Positions 50,751 to 60,880 of a stretch of 64,000 nucleotides of DNA are shown here, piece after piece. The notes below the pieces were generated by a model. It was not told the DNA's origin. It did not search any database and worked only from the letters and a program-made list of their open reading frames with translations. Source of the DNA: Vibrio gallicus (GTDB taxonomy: Bacteria; Pseudomonadota; Gammaproteobacteria; Enterobacterales; Vibrionaceae); contig NZ_AP024871.1 of NCBI RefSeq assembly GCF_024346875.1, forward strand, positions 1,736,001 through 1,800,000, read 5' to 3'. The stretch's first letter is position 1, and each line of letters opens with the position of its first letter. The translations under genes and the position numbers were made by a program.

Positions 50751-51101
50751 ATGTCAGTTACTATCTTTCATAACCCTCGCTGCTCTAAGAGTCGTCAAAC
50801 CCTTGCTCTATTAGAAGCTCAAGGAATAGAACCTGAAGTCGTACTTTATCAACAAGCTGAGCTGTCTCTAGATAACTTAAAGCAAATATATATCCAACTT
50901 GGCCTTACAGACGTTCGAGATATGATGCGTACTAAAGAGGCTGAATATCGTGAGCTTGGACTCGGCGCGGAAAATATCAATGATGATCAACTATTTAGCG
51001 CTATGCTAGAACACCGTAAACTGATCGAAAGGCCGATAGTAATAAATAAGGGTAAAGCTCGCCATGGTCGTCCACCAGAGCAGGTGTTAGAGATTTTATA
51101 A
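50751..51101 (+). CDS. yfgD: ArsC-family protein YfgD
   Basis: A 116-residue arsenate reductase-like protein. Cys11 (HNPRCSKSRQT) is the catalytic-type cysteine and IERPIVINKGKARHGRPPE the family end. No arsenic genes are nearby and the conserved bepA-yfgD pairing suggests a housekeeping thiol role. The stop overlaps the next ATG by one base (TAATG). Confidence 0.9.
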   Translation: MSVTIFHNPRCSKSRQTLALLEAQGIEPEVVLYQQAELSLDNLKQIYIQLGLTDVRDMMRTKEAEYRELGLGAENINDDQLFSAMLEHRKLIERPIVINKGKARHGRPPEQVLEIL

Positions 51102-51529
51102 TGAACTCCCCACAGGCAAACATTACTCGACTAGCGCTTAAGGTTGCTCAGATAGGCCACTTTACTTTGCTGGTGTGGGTTATAGCTTGGCATAGCCTTA
51201 TCTCGCCAGCTATTGAACTCAACCCTTGGGTCCTAACCTTAGTCTGGACTGTCCCGTTATTGCTCCCAATTAAAGGCATACTCAAGGCCAAGCCTTATAC
51301 CTTTGCTTGGGGTAACTTTGTGCTCTTACTCTACTTCCTACACTCTTTAACTCTTATTTATGTAGATGAGGGCGAGCGATGGTTAGCTATCATAGAGCTT
51401 GTCATTGTGAGTATCACGTTTATAGCTAACTTGATTTTTAGTCGCCTAAGAGGCAAAGAATTGGGGTTAAAACTCAAAAAACTATCACAATTAACCCAAG
51501 AAGAATCTGAACAGTACTCTGCTAAGTAG
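51101..51529 (+). CDS. DUF2069 inner-membrane protein
   Basis: A 142-residue protein with four membrane segments (about 18-36, 42-58, 68-86 and 92-114) and a basic C-terminal tail (SRLRGKELGLKLKKL). It belongs to DUF2069; function unknown. It is translationally coupled to yfgD. In E. coli the gene beyond yfgD is hda, which is absent here. Confidence 0.85.
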   Translation: MNSPQANITRLALKVAQIGHFTLLVWVIAWHSLISPAIELNPWVLTLVWTVPLLLPIKGILKAKPYTFAWGNFVLLLYFLHSLTLIYVDEGERWLAIIELVIVSITFIANLIFSRLRGKELGLKLKKLSQLTQEESEQYSAK

Positions 51530-51565
51530 CTTATCGCTAGACTACATTTGAGATATTCATAGATA

Positions 51566-51598
51566 AAAAATAACCCCACATTATTGTGGGGTTATTTT
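51566..51598. terminator. Bidirectional terminator, DUF2069 / DUF2066 genes
   Basis: A 14-bp stem (51567-51580 with 51585-51598) with a TTAT loop, core AATAACCCCACA/TGTGGGGTTATT. Confidence 0.9.
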
Positions 51599-51619
51599 CC
51601 TCTGATTTAGAACGTGTAA

Positions 51620-52837
51620 TTAATTCCAATCAAAATAAAGCTCTTGTTCTTCATCAACAGTATCTTGCGAACTCGGCCCTAATTCAGGTTCGGATTCAGT
51701 GCTTAATTGTTGGCTTGGAGCAGCATCTGCCGACTCTGAGGAAGGTACTGATTCTGGGACAGTCCCGTTAGTAGTTACCTCAGGTGTTTTGATAACAGGT
51801 AATACAGGTTGAGGCGCTTGCCCTTTGTTTACCTGTTTGCTGCGCAAAAGCTGACGTTGAAAATCATCTTGGTCGGTAATGAGATTGATACGAAAATCAA
51901 CACTATTACCGGTAACTTTGTCCAATTCAACAGAAGCTACGCTAGCTAAACCTTGTAGCATTTTTTCTACAGTGAAGAAGTCCTTAGCTGTCTCAATGCC
52001 ATCAAAGTTAACCACTATTGAAGAAGCAATCTTGCCACCACTCTTCGCTGTGCTCTTATTAGCATAATAACGACCAAGTTCCGCAACTAGAGCCTCTGTA
52101 ACCTGCTTACTAGTGCCACTAAATTGCCCTGTCACCTTAGCCAGCGATGGATCTGCAATATATTGTGCCTTGTCGTCATATAGCGTCCAACGTAATTTCT
52201 GTTTACTGCCATTACGTTCGATTCTAACCACAACTACAGAGTCTGTATGATAGCGACGACTCGCCTTTGATATTTGCTCTCCGAAACCACCCCATAATTC
52301 GGTTGCTTTGATACTAGTGACATCATCAATATCTCCAACCGGAACAACCACTGGTAGGCCTTTTTGATGCGCTACATAGTTTAAATTCGCAACAGATGTG
52401 CGTCCGGATTGCTCCCAACTAATAGTGCGGTCATAGCCATTATCTTCTACAATCCACACCAGTACCTTAGCTCGCTCTGGTGGCCAGTAAGGCAAATTGG
52501 CCTGTTGCAATAATGCTTGAATCTGGCGAGGGTTAAAAGACATTAACAGCGTAGGTTGCCCATTTTTCGAAGAGGGTGAGATGGTTGATAAAAAGCGACT
52601 GCTTTGAGTAATTGCCTTTTTCACAACCGGATTATCTAGCGATGCACTGTCTCCAGTCGCTCTCACTATCACCTCTCGCATACCACTACGACGAGCTAAC
52701 TCCTCGCCACTTTGTTTTGCATTAGCTTGTTGCTCATAGACTACAGATTCCACATCAAACAAGTTAACTTTAGTGGCCGCAAAGCTTGAAAAAGAGGCTA
52801 ATACCATCACCAATAACGCACAAATTCGCATAAACAA
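51620..52837 (-). CDS. DUF2066 periplasmic protein
   Basis: A 405-residue protein with a signal peptide (cleavage near SSFAA) and the DUF2066 core: DVESVVYEQQANAKQSGE, RSGMREVIVRATGD, YWPPERAKVLVWIVED. The C-terminal 75 residues are Pro/Ser/Glu-rich and probably disordered. Function unknown. ATG at 52831 (MRICALLVMV) is a possible alternative start. It is the last gene of the minus-strand run after upp. Confidence 0.85.
   Translation of the reverse strand: MFMRICALLVMVLASFSSFAATKVNLFDVESVVYEQQANAKQSGEELARRSGMREVIVRATGDSASLDNPVVKKAITQSSRFLSTISPSSKNGQPTLLMSFNPRQIQALLQQANLPYWPPERAKVLVWIVEDNGYDRTISWEQSGRTSVANLNYVAHQKGLPVVVPVGDIDDVTSIKATELWGGFGEQISKASRRYHTDSVVVVRIERNGSKQKLRWTLYDDKAQYIADPSLAKVTGQFSGTSKQVTEALVAELGRYYANKSTAKSGGKIASSIVVNFDGIETAKDFFTVEKMLQGLASVASVELDKVTGNSVDFRINLITDQDDFQRQLLRSKQVNKGQAPQPVLPVIKTPEVTTNGTVPESVPSSESADAAPSQQLSTESEPELGPSSQDTVDEEQELYFDWN
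51756..51766. repeat. 11-bp palindrome GGGACAGTCCC inside the DUF2066 gene
   Basis: A perfect inverted repeat in the disordered C-terminal coding region. It shares GGACAGTCC with the perM palindrome and with the transposase-flanking repeats. Confidence 0.4.
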
Positions 52838-52917
52838 CTCAATATTATGAAGTAAACATGAAGGACAAGTAACGAAATAAAGGAAGATGACGAATCAATC
52901 CTCCTTATTATATCGAC

Positions 52918-53544
52918 TTATTTAGTGCCGAAGATTTTATCGCCTGCATCACCAAGACCAGGAACGATATAACCTTTGTCATTTAAGCACTGATCGATAG
53001 CTGCGGTATATAGCTCAATATCAGGGTGAGCTTTCTCTAGAGCCTCGATACCTTCAGGAGCTGCGACCAACACTAACGCTTTAATATTTTTAGAACCGCT
53101 TTCTTTAAGAAGATCAATAGTAGCAATCATCGACCCACCAGTAGCAAGCATAGGGTCAACGACTAAGGCTATACGCTCATCAAGATGAGACGCCAACTTA
53201 TTAAAATAAGGAACCGGCTCTAGCGTTTCTTCATCACGATAAATACCAACAACACTAATTTTAGCACTTGGCATATGTTCAAGAACGCCATCCATCATAC
53301 CTAATCCAGCACGTAGAATTGGCACAACGGTAACCTTTTTACCTTTAATTTGGTCGACTTCAACATCGCCGTCCCAGCCTTGAATAGTTACCCGCTCAGT
53401 TTCTAAGTTTGCTGTCGCTTCATAAGTCAATAGGCTGCCAACTTCAGTTGCTAGCTCACGGAAACGCTTAGTACTGATGTCTCCTTCACGCATCAAACCT
53501 AATTTATGTTTGACAAGTGGGTGTTTTACCTCAATGACTTTCAT
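52918..53544 (-). CDS. upp: Uracil phosphoribosyltransferase
   Basis: Salvages uracil to UMP. The 208-residue protein, the same length as in E. coli, begins [19 protein letters not shown] and has the PRPP loop [11 protein letters not shown] and the uracil-binding [13 protein letters not shown] end. Divergent from purM. In E. coli the uracil permease gene uraA follows; here a DUF2066 gene does. Confidence 0.97.
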   Translation of the reverse strand: MKVIEVKHPLVKHKLGLMREGDISTKRFRELATEVGSLLTYEATANLETERVTIQGWDGDVEVDQIKGKKVTVVPILRAGLGMMDGVLEHMPSAKISVVGIYRDEETLEPVPYFNKLASHLDERIALVVDPMLATGGSMIATIDLLKESGSKNIKALVLVAAPEGIEALEKAHPDIELYTAAIDQCLNDKGYIVPGLGDAGDKIFGTK

Positions 53545-53644
53545 CTCTTTCTCCAGAAATAGTAACTATAAACCTGTGAATTATATACCTAACCCGCTAT
53601 AGGATGCGAGTTTAACCATAAGTTAGTATTTATTAAAAATAACA

Positions 53645-53684
53645 GCGCAAACGTTTGCTATTGCACTTTGTCCCTTGTTAGAAT
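53645..53684 (+). promoter_or_regulatory. PurR box and purM promoter
   Basis: A perfect 12-bp palindrome GCAAACGTTTGC at 53647-53658 matches the PurR operator centre. It overlaps a candidate -35 (TTGCTA, 53655-53660) 18 bp before TAGAAT (53679-53684). PurR with hypoxanthine or guanine would block purMN transcription. The site is 102 bp upstream of divergent upp and might affect it too. Confidence 0.75.
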
Positions 53685-53728
53685 AGCGCCGATTTTTCTT
53701 ACCTAATAATTTGACCGAGGACTTTCCC

Positions 53729-54769
53729 GTGAGTAGTAACAAGACTTCTCTTAGCTACAAAGACGCTGGTGTAGATATCGACGCTGGCAACGCACTGGTT
53801 GACAAAATTAAAGGTGCTGTAAAGCGCACCCGTCGTCCAGAGGTCATGGGGGGCATTGGTGGTTTTGGTGCATTATGTGAACTGCCAACCAAATATAAAC
53901 ACCCCGTATTGGTTTCAGGCACAGATGGTGTAGGTACTAAACTACGCCTTGCTTTAGACATGAAAAAACACGATACCATCGGTGTTGACCTTGTTGCTAT
54001 GTGTGTAAACGACCTTATAGTTCAAGGTGCAGAGCCTCTATTCTTCTTAGACTACTATGCTACAGGAAAACTAGACATTGAGACCGCCGCAGACGTAGTT
54101 GCAGGTATCGCTGAGGGTTGTGTACAAAGTGGTTGTGCTCTAATCGGTGGTGAAACCGCAGAAATGCCTGGTATGTATGAAGGCGACGACTACGATGTTG
54201 CTGGCTTCTGCGTTGGTGTTGTCGAAAAAGAAGATATCATCGATGGCACAAAAGTAGCGGCTGGTGATGCACTTATCGCAGTTGGTTCAAGCGGCCCTCA
54301 CTCAAATGGATACTCTTTAGTTCGCAAAATTCTTGAAGTATCAAAGGCTGACCTAGAGCAACCACTAGAAGGTAAGACTCTTGGTGAGCACCTTTTAGAA
54401 CCAACTAAAATCTACATTAAATCTGCACTTAAGATGATTGAGAAGCACGACATTCATGCGATTTCTCACATTACAGGTGGTGGCTTCTGGGAAAACATTC
54501 CTCGCGTACTTCCTGAAGGAACTAAAGCAGTTATTGATGGCAATAGCTGGCAGTGGCCTACCGTTTTCAACTGGTTACAAGAGAATGGTAACGTGGATAC
54601 ACGTGAGATGTACCGCACCTTTAACTGTGGTGTTGGTTTAATTGTAGCGCTTCCACAAGACCAAGCTGATGCTGCGGTAGAATTATTAAAAGCTGAAGGT
54701 GAAAACGCTTGGGTAATTGGTCAGATTGCTAATGCAACCGCTGACGAAGAGCAAGTAGAGATCAAATAG
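53729..54769 (+). CDS. purM: Phosphoribosylaminoimidazole synthetase (AIR synthetase)
   Basis: Fifth step of purine synthesis: closes FGAM to AIR using ATP. The GTG at 53729 gives 346 residues (E. coli 345) with GAGGA at 53717-53721; a TTG at 53711 adds six residues. [14 protein letters not shown] is the conserved N terminus, [12 protein letters not shown] and [17 protein letters not shown] blocks bind ATP, and [13 protein letters not shown] follows. It is 2 bp from purN, so the pair is one operon under the PurR box. Confidence 0.97.
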   Translation: MSSNKTSLSYKDAGVDIDAGNALVDKIKGAVKRTRRPEVMGGIGGFGALCELPTKYKHPVLVSGTDGVGTKLRLALDMKKHDTIGVDLVAMCVNDLIVQGAEPLFFLDYYATGKLDIETAADVVAGIAEGCVQSGCALIGGETAEMPGMYEGDDYDVAGFCVGVVEKEDIIDGTKVAAGDALIAVGSSGPHSNGYSLVRKILEVSKADLEQPLEGKTLGEHLLEPTKIYIKSALKMIEKHDIHAISHITGGGFWENIPRVLPEGTKAVIDGNSWQWPTVFNWLQENGNVDTREMYRTFNCGVGLIVALPQDQADAAVELLKAEGENAWVIGQIANATADEEQVEIK

Positions 54770-54771
54770 CA

Positions 54772-55356
54772 ATGAAAAGTATCGTCGTCCTAATTTCAGG
54801 GAATGGAAGTAATCTACAGGCCATCATTGATGCCTGTACGAAGGGCGAGATTGATGGCCATGTCAGCGCAGTTATTAGTAACCGTACTGATGCTTATGGT
54901 TTGCAACGAGCTCAACAGGCGGCGATTCCTACTCATTCTCTATCTCATAAATCCTTTATAGATCGTGAATCTTTTGACAACCAAGTTATGAAGATAATCG
55001 ATAACTATCAGCCTGATTTAATCGTTTTAGCTGGCTATATGCGAATCCTTTCTGAAGGATTCGTGAATCACTACTTAGGTAAAATGATCAATATTCATCC
55101 TTCATTATTACCCAAGTACCCAGGCCTGCACACCCACCAACGCGCTATCGATGCCGGGGATACTGAACATGGCAGCAGTGTCCACTTCGTTACGCCACAG
55201 CTAGACAGTGGCCCAATTATCGAGCAAATAAAGGTGGAAGTGACTAGCGATGATTCACCTGAGTCACTAATGACTAAAGTGCAGATTGCTGAACATAAGC
55301 TCTACCCCAGAGTGATTCAAGACATTTTATCCGGTCGGATAAAATGGCAGAACTAG
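54772..55356 (+). CDS. purN: Phosphoribosylglycinamide formyltransferase (GART)
   Basis: Formylates GAR with 10-formyl-THF, the third purine step. The 194-residue protein is slightly shorter than E. coli PurN (212). ISGNGSNLQAIID at the N terminus binds the substrate phosphate; INIHPSLLPKYPG carries the catalytic histidine and asparagine, and LDSGPII the aspartate. A terminator follows directly. Confidence 0.96.
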   Translation: MKSIVVLISGNGSNLQAIIDACTKGEIDGHVSAVISNRTDAYGLQRAQQAAIPTHSLSHKSFIDRESFDNQVMKIIDNYQPDLIVLAGYMRILSEGFVNHYLGKMINIHPSLLPKYPGLHTHQRAIDAGDTEHGSSVHFVTPQLDSGPIIEQIKVEVTSDDSPESLMTKVQIAEHKLYPRVIQDILSGRIKWQN

Positions 55357-55361
55357 TTACT

Positions 55362-55388
55362 AAGCAGGCTCTAAGCCTGCTTTTTTTT
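55362..55388 (+). terminator. Intrinsic terminator of purMN
   Basis: A 9-bp AAGCAGGCT/AGCCTGCTT stem (55362-55370 with 55374-55382) with a 3-nt loop and a T-run. Confidence 0.88.
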
Positions 55389-55411
55389 ATCTCAAATAAA
55401 TACATTAAATT

Positions 55412-55454
55412 GAGGACACACACCAGTTGATCGCTTAAATTGGTGTGTGTCCTC
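55412..55454. repeat. REPIN-like inverted pair of the AGGACACACACC motif
   Basis: GAGGACACACACCA (55412-55425) and its exact inverse TGGTGTGTGTCCTC (55441-55454) form a 14-bp perfect stem with a 15-nt loop. Two facing REP motifs is the structure of a REPIN, the usual mobile form of RAYT-linked repeats. The 12-mer core is the one found near the transposase gene about 11-13 kb upstream. No T-run follows. Confidence 0.75.
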
Positions 55455-55562
55455 TTAACTCTATTTATTGGTCAATAAGATTTCACTGCAACAGAGCGGT
55501 TGAATGTGGATAAATATTCGCCGCCACCATAGAATGCTGTTTTGCTAGTATTTAGAGTTGTG

Positions 55563-56657
55563 GTGAGCGTTAAAAAAGTTATCGGATTATTAATGTTGTT
55601 ATTGCTAGGCAGTCACGTGGCCTTGGCCAGTGAGCAGCATAACAAGGCTTATATTGTAAATGGTAGTGATGCTAAGATAGATGACTATTCTTCATTTGTG
55701 AGCCTGTACTACAACCCAGATGGCTATATCAAAGAGAATCCACATTATCCGTACTGTGGTGGGGTACTTATTGCACCTCAGTATGTACTCACCGCTGCGC
55801 ACTGTATTTATAATGATAGATTGGATCAACTCTACACCTCAGTGGTATTTAAGCCTCAGAATGAAGCATTAAGTAACCCACAATTTGATGGTGTACAGAG
55901 CCGACGCGTTTCCGATATATTTTATCGCAATGACTTTATCAATAGTCCCGATGATTCTTATCCCAATGATATTGCGATACTGAAACTAGAAGCACCTCGA
56001 CAGATTGGTTCTGTTATAGATTGGGCTATCGATGAGCAGTACCGTAATGACGCTACGTCACGCTACATTGCCGTTGGGCATGGTAAGACATCTACAGGCA
56101 ACAAAAACACACATACCCTTCAACAAACTGAACTGTTACTACAAGGTGAATCACAGTGCCATCGTGACATTGGAAACCTTATCACAAACTCTCAGCTCTG
56201 TTTTGGAGGCATTTACAATCCTCAAACCCAACTCCGAAATGCGCCTTGTAACGGTGATTCTGGTGGTCCACTCTATTGGCTACATGATAGTAAAAAGACC
56301 CTAATTGGTATTACTAGCTTTGGTACTACTGTGTGCGGTACACCATCACAGAAAGCAACGTCGGTATACACCAAGGTATCGAGTTTCGATTATTGGATTA
56401 CAGATGTGCTAAATGGTCAGATTGACTCCGATACAACCACACACCTGCGCATTAAAGAATCCAATCGCCTCAGTGGTATCGTTGAAGTTGTTGACCACAG
56501 CATCTATCACCAAGATCTACAACTAGAAACGGATAGCTCTGAAAATAAAGTGCAACCTAAGGCTACACAAAAATCAAACTCGACTAGTGGTGGTTCTGTT
56601 GGTGGGCTGTGGTTGTTAATGTTGGCAATGGTAGCGGCTCGCAGAAGAGCCGCATAA
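55563..56657 (+). CDS. Secreted trypsin-like serine protease with GlyGly-CTERM anchor
   Basis: An S1-family protease with a signal peptide (SVKKVIGLLMLLLLG, cleavage near ALAS), an activation-like site IVNGSDAKI, and the triad LTAAHC (His), NDIAILKL (Asp) and CNGDSGGPL (Ser). The C terminus is a Ser/Gly-rich stretch, SGGSVGGLWLLML, then a hydrophobic span and RRR, the GlyGly-CTERM pattern cut by rhombosortase. Such proteins leave by type II secretion and are held at the surface, like the Ves proteases of V. cholerae. Start is uncertain: GTG at 55560 or 55563, or TTG at 55542. Confidence 0.9.
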   Translation: MSVKKVIGLLMLLLLGSHVALASEQHNKAYIVNGSDAKIDDYSSFVSLYYNPDGYIKENPHYPYCGGVLIAPQYVLTAAHCIYNDRLDQLYTSVVFKPQNEALSNPQFDGVQSRRVSDIFYRNDFINSPDDSYPNDIAILKLEAPRQIGSVIDWAIDEQYRNDATSRYIAVGHGKTSTGNKNTHTLQQTELLLQGESQCHRDIGNLITNSQLCFGGIYNPQTQLRNAPCNGDSGGPLYWLHDSKKTLIGITSFGTTVCGTPSQKATSVYTKVSSFDYWITDVLNGQIDSDTTTHLRIKESNRLSGIVEVVDHSIYHQDLQLETDSSENKVQPKATQKSNSTSGGSVGGLWLLMLAMVAARRRAA

Positions 56658-56662
56658 TTTTA

Positions 56663-57508
56663 TTAATCTAGGGCTTGAGTCGGCGCTTGGCTGCGAGGTT
56701 TTGCTTCAGCAAACGCAACATGCGCAAGGCTATTGGAGTTACCAGAAATAACCTCACCAAATTGGAACAAGGTGAACTCTCCCGGCTTAAGCCTGTACCA
56801 CACCTCATCCTCAGTTAAAGGCTGGGTTGCAATGATAGAAACTACATCATTAGGCGTGGTTTCTTCTTGGAAGTTAATCGTAACATCCTCATCTATTAAA
56901 CTCGCTTCGCCAAACGGGGCGCGGCGAGTAATGTAATATAGATGATTGGTGCAGTATGCAAACACATACTCTCCGTCAGATAGCAGCATATTAAATACAC
57001 CGATATCTCTGAGCTCATCGCAAAGCGTAGCAATGTAATTAAACACCTCAACCATATCTTGAGGCAGTTCTGGATAACGATTTTCTAGGTTATCTAATAG
57101 CCAACAAAATGCTTTCTCACTGTCAGTTTCACCGACTGAGCGATGGCGTAGTTCAGGCAAATCTTGATAGCCACTAAGCTGTCCGTTATGTGCAAAAGTC
57201 CAATAGCGTCCCCACAATTCTCGAGTAAAAGGATGGGTATTTTCTAGATTTACTGCACCACGATTTGCTTGTCGAATATGACTAATGACCGCACGGCTTT
57301 TAATTGGATAGTTCTGAACCAACTCAGCTATTTTAGACTCACAGCTTGGGTTAGGGTCCTTGAATGTACGAAACCCCTTCCCTTCGTAGAAAGTAATACC
57401 CCAACCATCTCTATGTGGGCCGGTGTTGCCTCCACGCTGCATTAAGCCAGTAAAGCTAAAGCAGATATCTGTTGGCACATTGGCGCTCATGCCAAGCAGT
57501 TCACACAT
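56663..57508 (-). CDS. yafJ: Class II glutamine amidotransferase YafJ
   Basis: A 281-residue glutamine amidotransferase-like protein with the catalytic Cys2 at MCELLGMSAN, GPHRDGWGI and FAHNGQLSGY. Its acceptor substrate is unknown. E. coli YafJ is about 255 residues; this one is longer at the C terminus. It lies 23 bp after gmhA on the same strand, the E. coli order. Converges with the protease gene, with 5 bp between and no terminator. Confidence 0.9.
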   Translation of the reverse strand: MCELLGMSANVPTDICFSFTGLMQRGGNTGPHRDGWGITFYEGKGFRTFKDPNPSCESKIAELVQNYPIKSRAVISHIRQANRGAVNLENTHPFTRELWGRYWTFAHNGQLSGYQDLPELRHRSVGETDSEKAFCWLLDNLENRYPELPQDMVEVFNYIATLCDELRDIGVFNMLLSDGEYVFAYCTNHLYYITRRAPFGEASLIDEDVTINFQEETTPNDVVSIIATQPLTEDEVWYRLKPGEFTLFQFGEVISGNSNSLAHVAFAEAKPRSQAPTQALD

Positions 57509-57531
57509 AATTCATTTCCTCGTTTAGAACC

Positions 57532-58110
57532 TTATAGCTCCATCTCTTTTTCAACTAGCTGGATAATAATATGAATGATTTTAATATGGATTTCTTGGAT
57601 ACGATCTGCATATCCAAAGTGTGGTACTCGAATTTCAATATCCGCAGCACCCGCCATCTTACCGCCATCTTTACCAGTTAGCGCAATACTTTTAATGCCC
57701 TTCTCTTTGGCTGTTTCAATAGCTTTTAAAACGTTGCCTGAATTACCAGACGTTGACAGCCCAAACAGCACATCGCCTTGTTGACCAACGGCTTCGAGGT
57801 AGCGTGAAAACACAAAGTCATAGCCGAAATCATTACTCACGCAAGAAAGGTGGCTAGGATCAGAGATAGCAATTCCCGGATAACCAGGACGGTTTTCACG
57901 ATAACGACCAGTTAACTCTTCAGCAAAATGCATCGCATCACAGTGAGAGCCGCCGTTGCCGCATGATAAAACCTTACCACCTTGTTTGAAGGAGTCAGCG
58001 ATGAGCTTAGCTGCAGCCTCAATTTGCTTGATGTTATTTTCATCATTAATAAAGGCTTCAAGCACTTGAGCTGCTTCATTTAGCTCACTCTTAATTAGAT
58101 CCAAATACAT
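57532..58110 (-). CDS. gmhA: Sedoheptulose-7-phosphate isomerase
   Basis: First step of heptose synthesis for the lipopolysaccharide inner core (also called lpcA). The 192-residue SIS-domain protein, the length of E. coli, has [33 protein letters not shown], and the C-terminal histidines in [10 protein letters not shown]. Divergent from fadE and upstream of yafJ. The rfaH gene in this window often controls LPS operons that use this sugar. Confidence 0.96.
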   Translation of the reverse strand: MYLDLIKSELNEAAQVLEAFINDENNIKQIEAAAKLIADSFKQGGKVLSCGNGGSHCDAMHFAEELTGRYRENRPGYPGIAISDPSHLSCVSNDFGYDFVFSRYLEAVGQQGDVLFGLSTSGNSGNVLKAIETAKEKGIKSIALTGKDGGKMAGAADIEIRVPHFGYADRIQEIHIKIIHIIIQLVEKEMEL

Positions 58111-58412
58111 GACATTTACTCCCTGTGGGTCTTTAAATTATATTACCTCGAATGTAGCAAGAAACCTTAATCAGTGTCGAGCTATCTGCCTCTATTAATG
58201 TATCTCTCACCGTGACTAATACCTGCGCGGTTAAATCTCGCTCGACAATGCCTTTTTTTTAATCGATAGCATAAAAAAATCCGCCCTACACAGATCACAT
58301 TTCATTGCATTTAAAATCACATTATATTAACAAACAAGCTAGTATTTTGATCTGGTATGACCTCTGACCTATATTATAGGTATTGGTTCTAATTTATGGA
58401 GAGCCCCAAATC
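58111..58412. promoter_or_regulatory. gmhA / fadE intergenic region with a FadR-type operator
   Basis: ATCTGGTATGACCTCT at 58350-58365 matches the FadR operator pattern (CTGGT-n2-GACC) and sits about 48 bp before the fadE ATG, where FadR would repress fadE until long-chain acyl-CoA binds. A TGTGA half site on the minus strand near 58292-58300 is a weak CRP candidate. Nothing else was found in this 302-bp gap. Confidence 0.7.
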
Positions 58413-60860
58413 ATGGAACTGCTTATCGCCTTACTTGCCCTTATGGGCACAACCTGTGTTTGTTTATATCGACGAACTCCGCTGTTATCGAGTCTATTTT
58501 TCAACCTTGGTGCATTAATGATATCAAGTGTCGCCATTGGTATATCGTGGGTGGCTTGGCTAGCATTTGTTGCACTTGGGACACTGTTAATGCTAGATAC
58601 ATGGAGACAGCAGAACCTAACTCGACCGATATTAAATGGGTTTAGAAAGATGCTACCCGCCATGTCCCAAACTGAAAAAGAGGCATTGGATGCTGGTACA
58701 ACCTGGTTTGAGGCTGAATTATTTCAAGGCAAACCCGATTGGGCTTTTCTAAAAGACATAAAAAAATCCAAGCTAACAACAGAAGAAAAGGCGTTCTTAA
58801 ATGGCCCAGTAAATGAGCTGTGTGCCATGGTCAATGACTTCGAAATAACCCATGAAATAGCCGATCTTCCTCCTGAAGTATGGCAGTTCCTCAAACAACA
58901 CAAATTCTTTGCCATGATCATTAAGAAAAAATATGGTGGCTTAGAGTTTTCTGCGTACGCACAGGCATTAGTTCTGCAACGACTCGCTGGCTCCTCTATC
59001 GTCGTGGCCTCTACCGTTGGAGTGCCGAATTCTCTAGGGCCTGGTGAGTTACTACAAATGTATGGTACTGAGCAACAGAGAGACTATTACCTGCCGCGCC
59101 TTGCACAAGGTAAAGAGATCCCATGTTTTGCCTTAACCAGCCCAGAAGCAGGATCAGATGCCGGCGCAATCCCCGACTTTGGTGTGGTATGCCACGGTAC
59201 TTGGAAGGGTAAAAATGTATTGGGTATGAAGCTCACTTGGAATAAGCGGTACATTACCCTAGCGCCAATAGCGACAGTACTTGGGCTCGCCTTTAAGTTA
59301 CGAGATCCCGATGGGCTACTTGGTGATAAACAAGACCTAGGGATTACCTGCGCTCTAATTCCCACCAATCTTGAAGGAGTCAAAATTGGTCGTCGCCACT
59401 TCCCGGTTAATATTCCATTTCAAAATGGCCCAACTCAAGCCCAGGAACTATTCGTACCTCTCGATTTCATTATCGGTGGCCCCAAAATGGCAGGACAAGG
59501 TTGGAAAATGTTGGTTGAATGCCTATCTGTAGGGCGAGCAATCACACTTCCATCGGCAAATACTGGCGGCGTAAAAACCAATGCATTAGCAGTTGGTGCT
59601 TACGCTCGTATCCGTCGTCAATTTAAACAACCGATAGGTCGAATGGAGGGTGTAGAAGAGCCATTAGCGCGCATAGCAGGCACTGCATATTTACTGGAAG
59701 CCGCCAACCTATTAACCATGAGTGCAATCGACCAGGGTGCTAAACCATCGGTTATTTCAGCTATCGTGAAGTATCACTGCACCCATCTTAGTCAACGCGC
59801 CTCTATCGATGCAATGGACGTTGCTGGAGGCAAAGGGGTCATGCTCGGTCCTTCCAACTTCCTTGCCCGTGGCTATCAAGGCGCGCCGGTATCCATTACC
59901 GTTGAAGGAGCTAACATCCTAACTCGCTCGCTGATGATTTACGGCCAAGGTGCCATTCGTTGCCACCCTTATGTCCTTAAAGAAATGGAAGCCGCCCACT
60001 CCAGTGATAGCCAAGCCCTAGCAAACTTTGATAAAGCACTACTTGGGCATATTGGTTTTGCAATGAGTAATTTTGTTCGTAGCTTAACCTTCTCTCTCAC
60101 TGATGGTTATGGTTCACACACAGCGGTCAAAGGTGCAACCAAGCATTACTATCAAAAACTCAACCGCTATAGTGCGAACCTCGCTCTATTATCTGATATC
60201 TCCATGCTGATGTTAGGTGGCTCTCTAAAGCGCAAAGAACGGCTCTCAGCGCGACTGGCTGATATGCTCGGTCAGCTCTATCTGTGCTCGGCGGTTCTAC
60301 AGCGATTTGAACAAGATGGGCAGCCACAAGAAGACCTGCCGCTAGTAGATTGGTGTGCACAAAACAGTCTCTATCAGATTGAATCGGCAATGCATGATTT
60401 CCTAAGTAACTTCCCCGTTAAAGGTATTGGCGCGGTATTGAAGTTACTGTTAATGCCAATAGGAAGAGTACGTAAAGCACCGAGTGACAAACTCGACAGC
60501 ACACTGGCTAAAATACTACAAACTCCAAGTCCAAGTCGTGCTCGCTTAGGCTGCAATCAATATCTTGAGCCTTCGAAATACAACGTACAAGGTCAACTTG
60601 AACTAGCCTTAACCGTAATCTTGCAAGCAGAACCTATTTTTGAAAAGGTATGTAAGCAATTACAAACTAGAAGAGCCTTCACTCGCTTAGATTTAGTTGC
60701 CAAAGATGGCCTTAAAGCAGATATCATCACTCAAGAAGAAGCAGAAGTACTGATAGAAGCTGAAGAGCATAGGATGCGTTCAATCAATGTGGATGATTTC
60801 GCCGCAGACGCTTTAAAAGCGGGCTCCGTTAAATCGTCACTAGCACAGCAGCAAACCTAA
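58413..60860 (+). CDS. fadE: Acyl-CoA dehydrogenase FadE
   Basis: First oxidative step of fatty-acid beta-oxidation. The 815-residue protein has an N-terminal hydrophobic pair (about 2-55), then the dehydrogenase core with [48 protein letters not shown] and [18 protein letters not shown], and the C-terminal DUF1974-type part. E. coli FadE has 814. The ATG at 58413 is chosen ([17 protein letters not shown] ten bases upstream); an in-frame start at 58383 adds ten residues. A FadR box lies upstream. Confidence 0.96.
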   Translation: MELLIALLALMGTTCVCLYRRTPLLSSLFFNLGALMISSVAIGISWVAWLAFVALGTLLMLDTWRQQNLTRPILNGFRKMLPAMSQTEKEALDAGTTWFEAELFQGKPDWAFLKDIKKSKLTTEEKAFLNGPVNELCAMVNDFEITHEIADLPPEVWQFLKQHKFFAMIIKKKYGGLEFSAYAQALVLQRLAGSSIVVASTVGVPNSLGPGELLQMYGTEQQRDYYLPRLAQGKEIPCFALTSPEAGSDAGAIPDFGVVCHGTWKGKNVLGMKLTWNKRYITLAPIATVLGLAFKLRDPDGLLGDKQDLGITCALIPTNLEGVKIGRRHFPVNIPFQNGPTQAQELFVPLDFIIGGPKMAGQGWKMLVECLSVGRAITLPSANTGGVKTNALAVGAYARIRRQFKQPIGRMEGVEEPLARIAGTAYLLEAANLLTMSAIDQGAKPSVISAIVKYHCTHLSQRASIDAMDVAGGKGVMLGPSNFLARGYQGAPVSITVEGANILTRSLMIYGQGAIRCHPYVLKEMEAAHSSDSQALANFDKALLGHIGFAMSNFVRSLTFSLTDGYGSHTAVKGATKHYYQKLNRYSANLALLSDISMLMLGGSLKRKERLSARLADMLGQLYLCSAVLQRFEQDGQPQEDLPLVDWCAQNSLYQIESAMHDFLSNFPVKGIGAVLKLLLMPIGRVRKAPSDKLDSTLAKILQTPSPSRARLGCNQYLEPSKYNVQGQLELALTVILQAEPIFEKVCKQLQTRRAFTRLDLVAKDGLKADIITQEEAEVLIEAEEHRMRSINVDDFAADALKAGSVKSSLAQQQT

Positions 60861-60880
60861 AATTAAAACCGAGTAATAAC

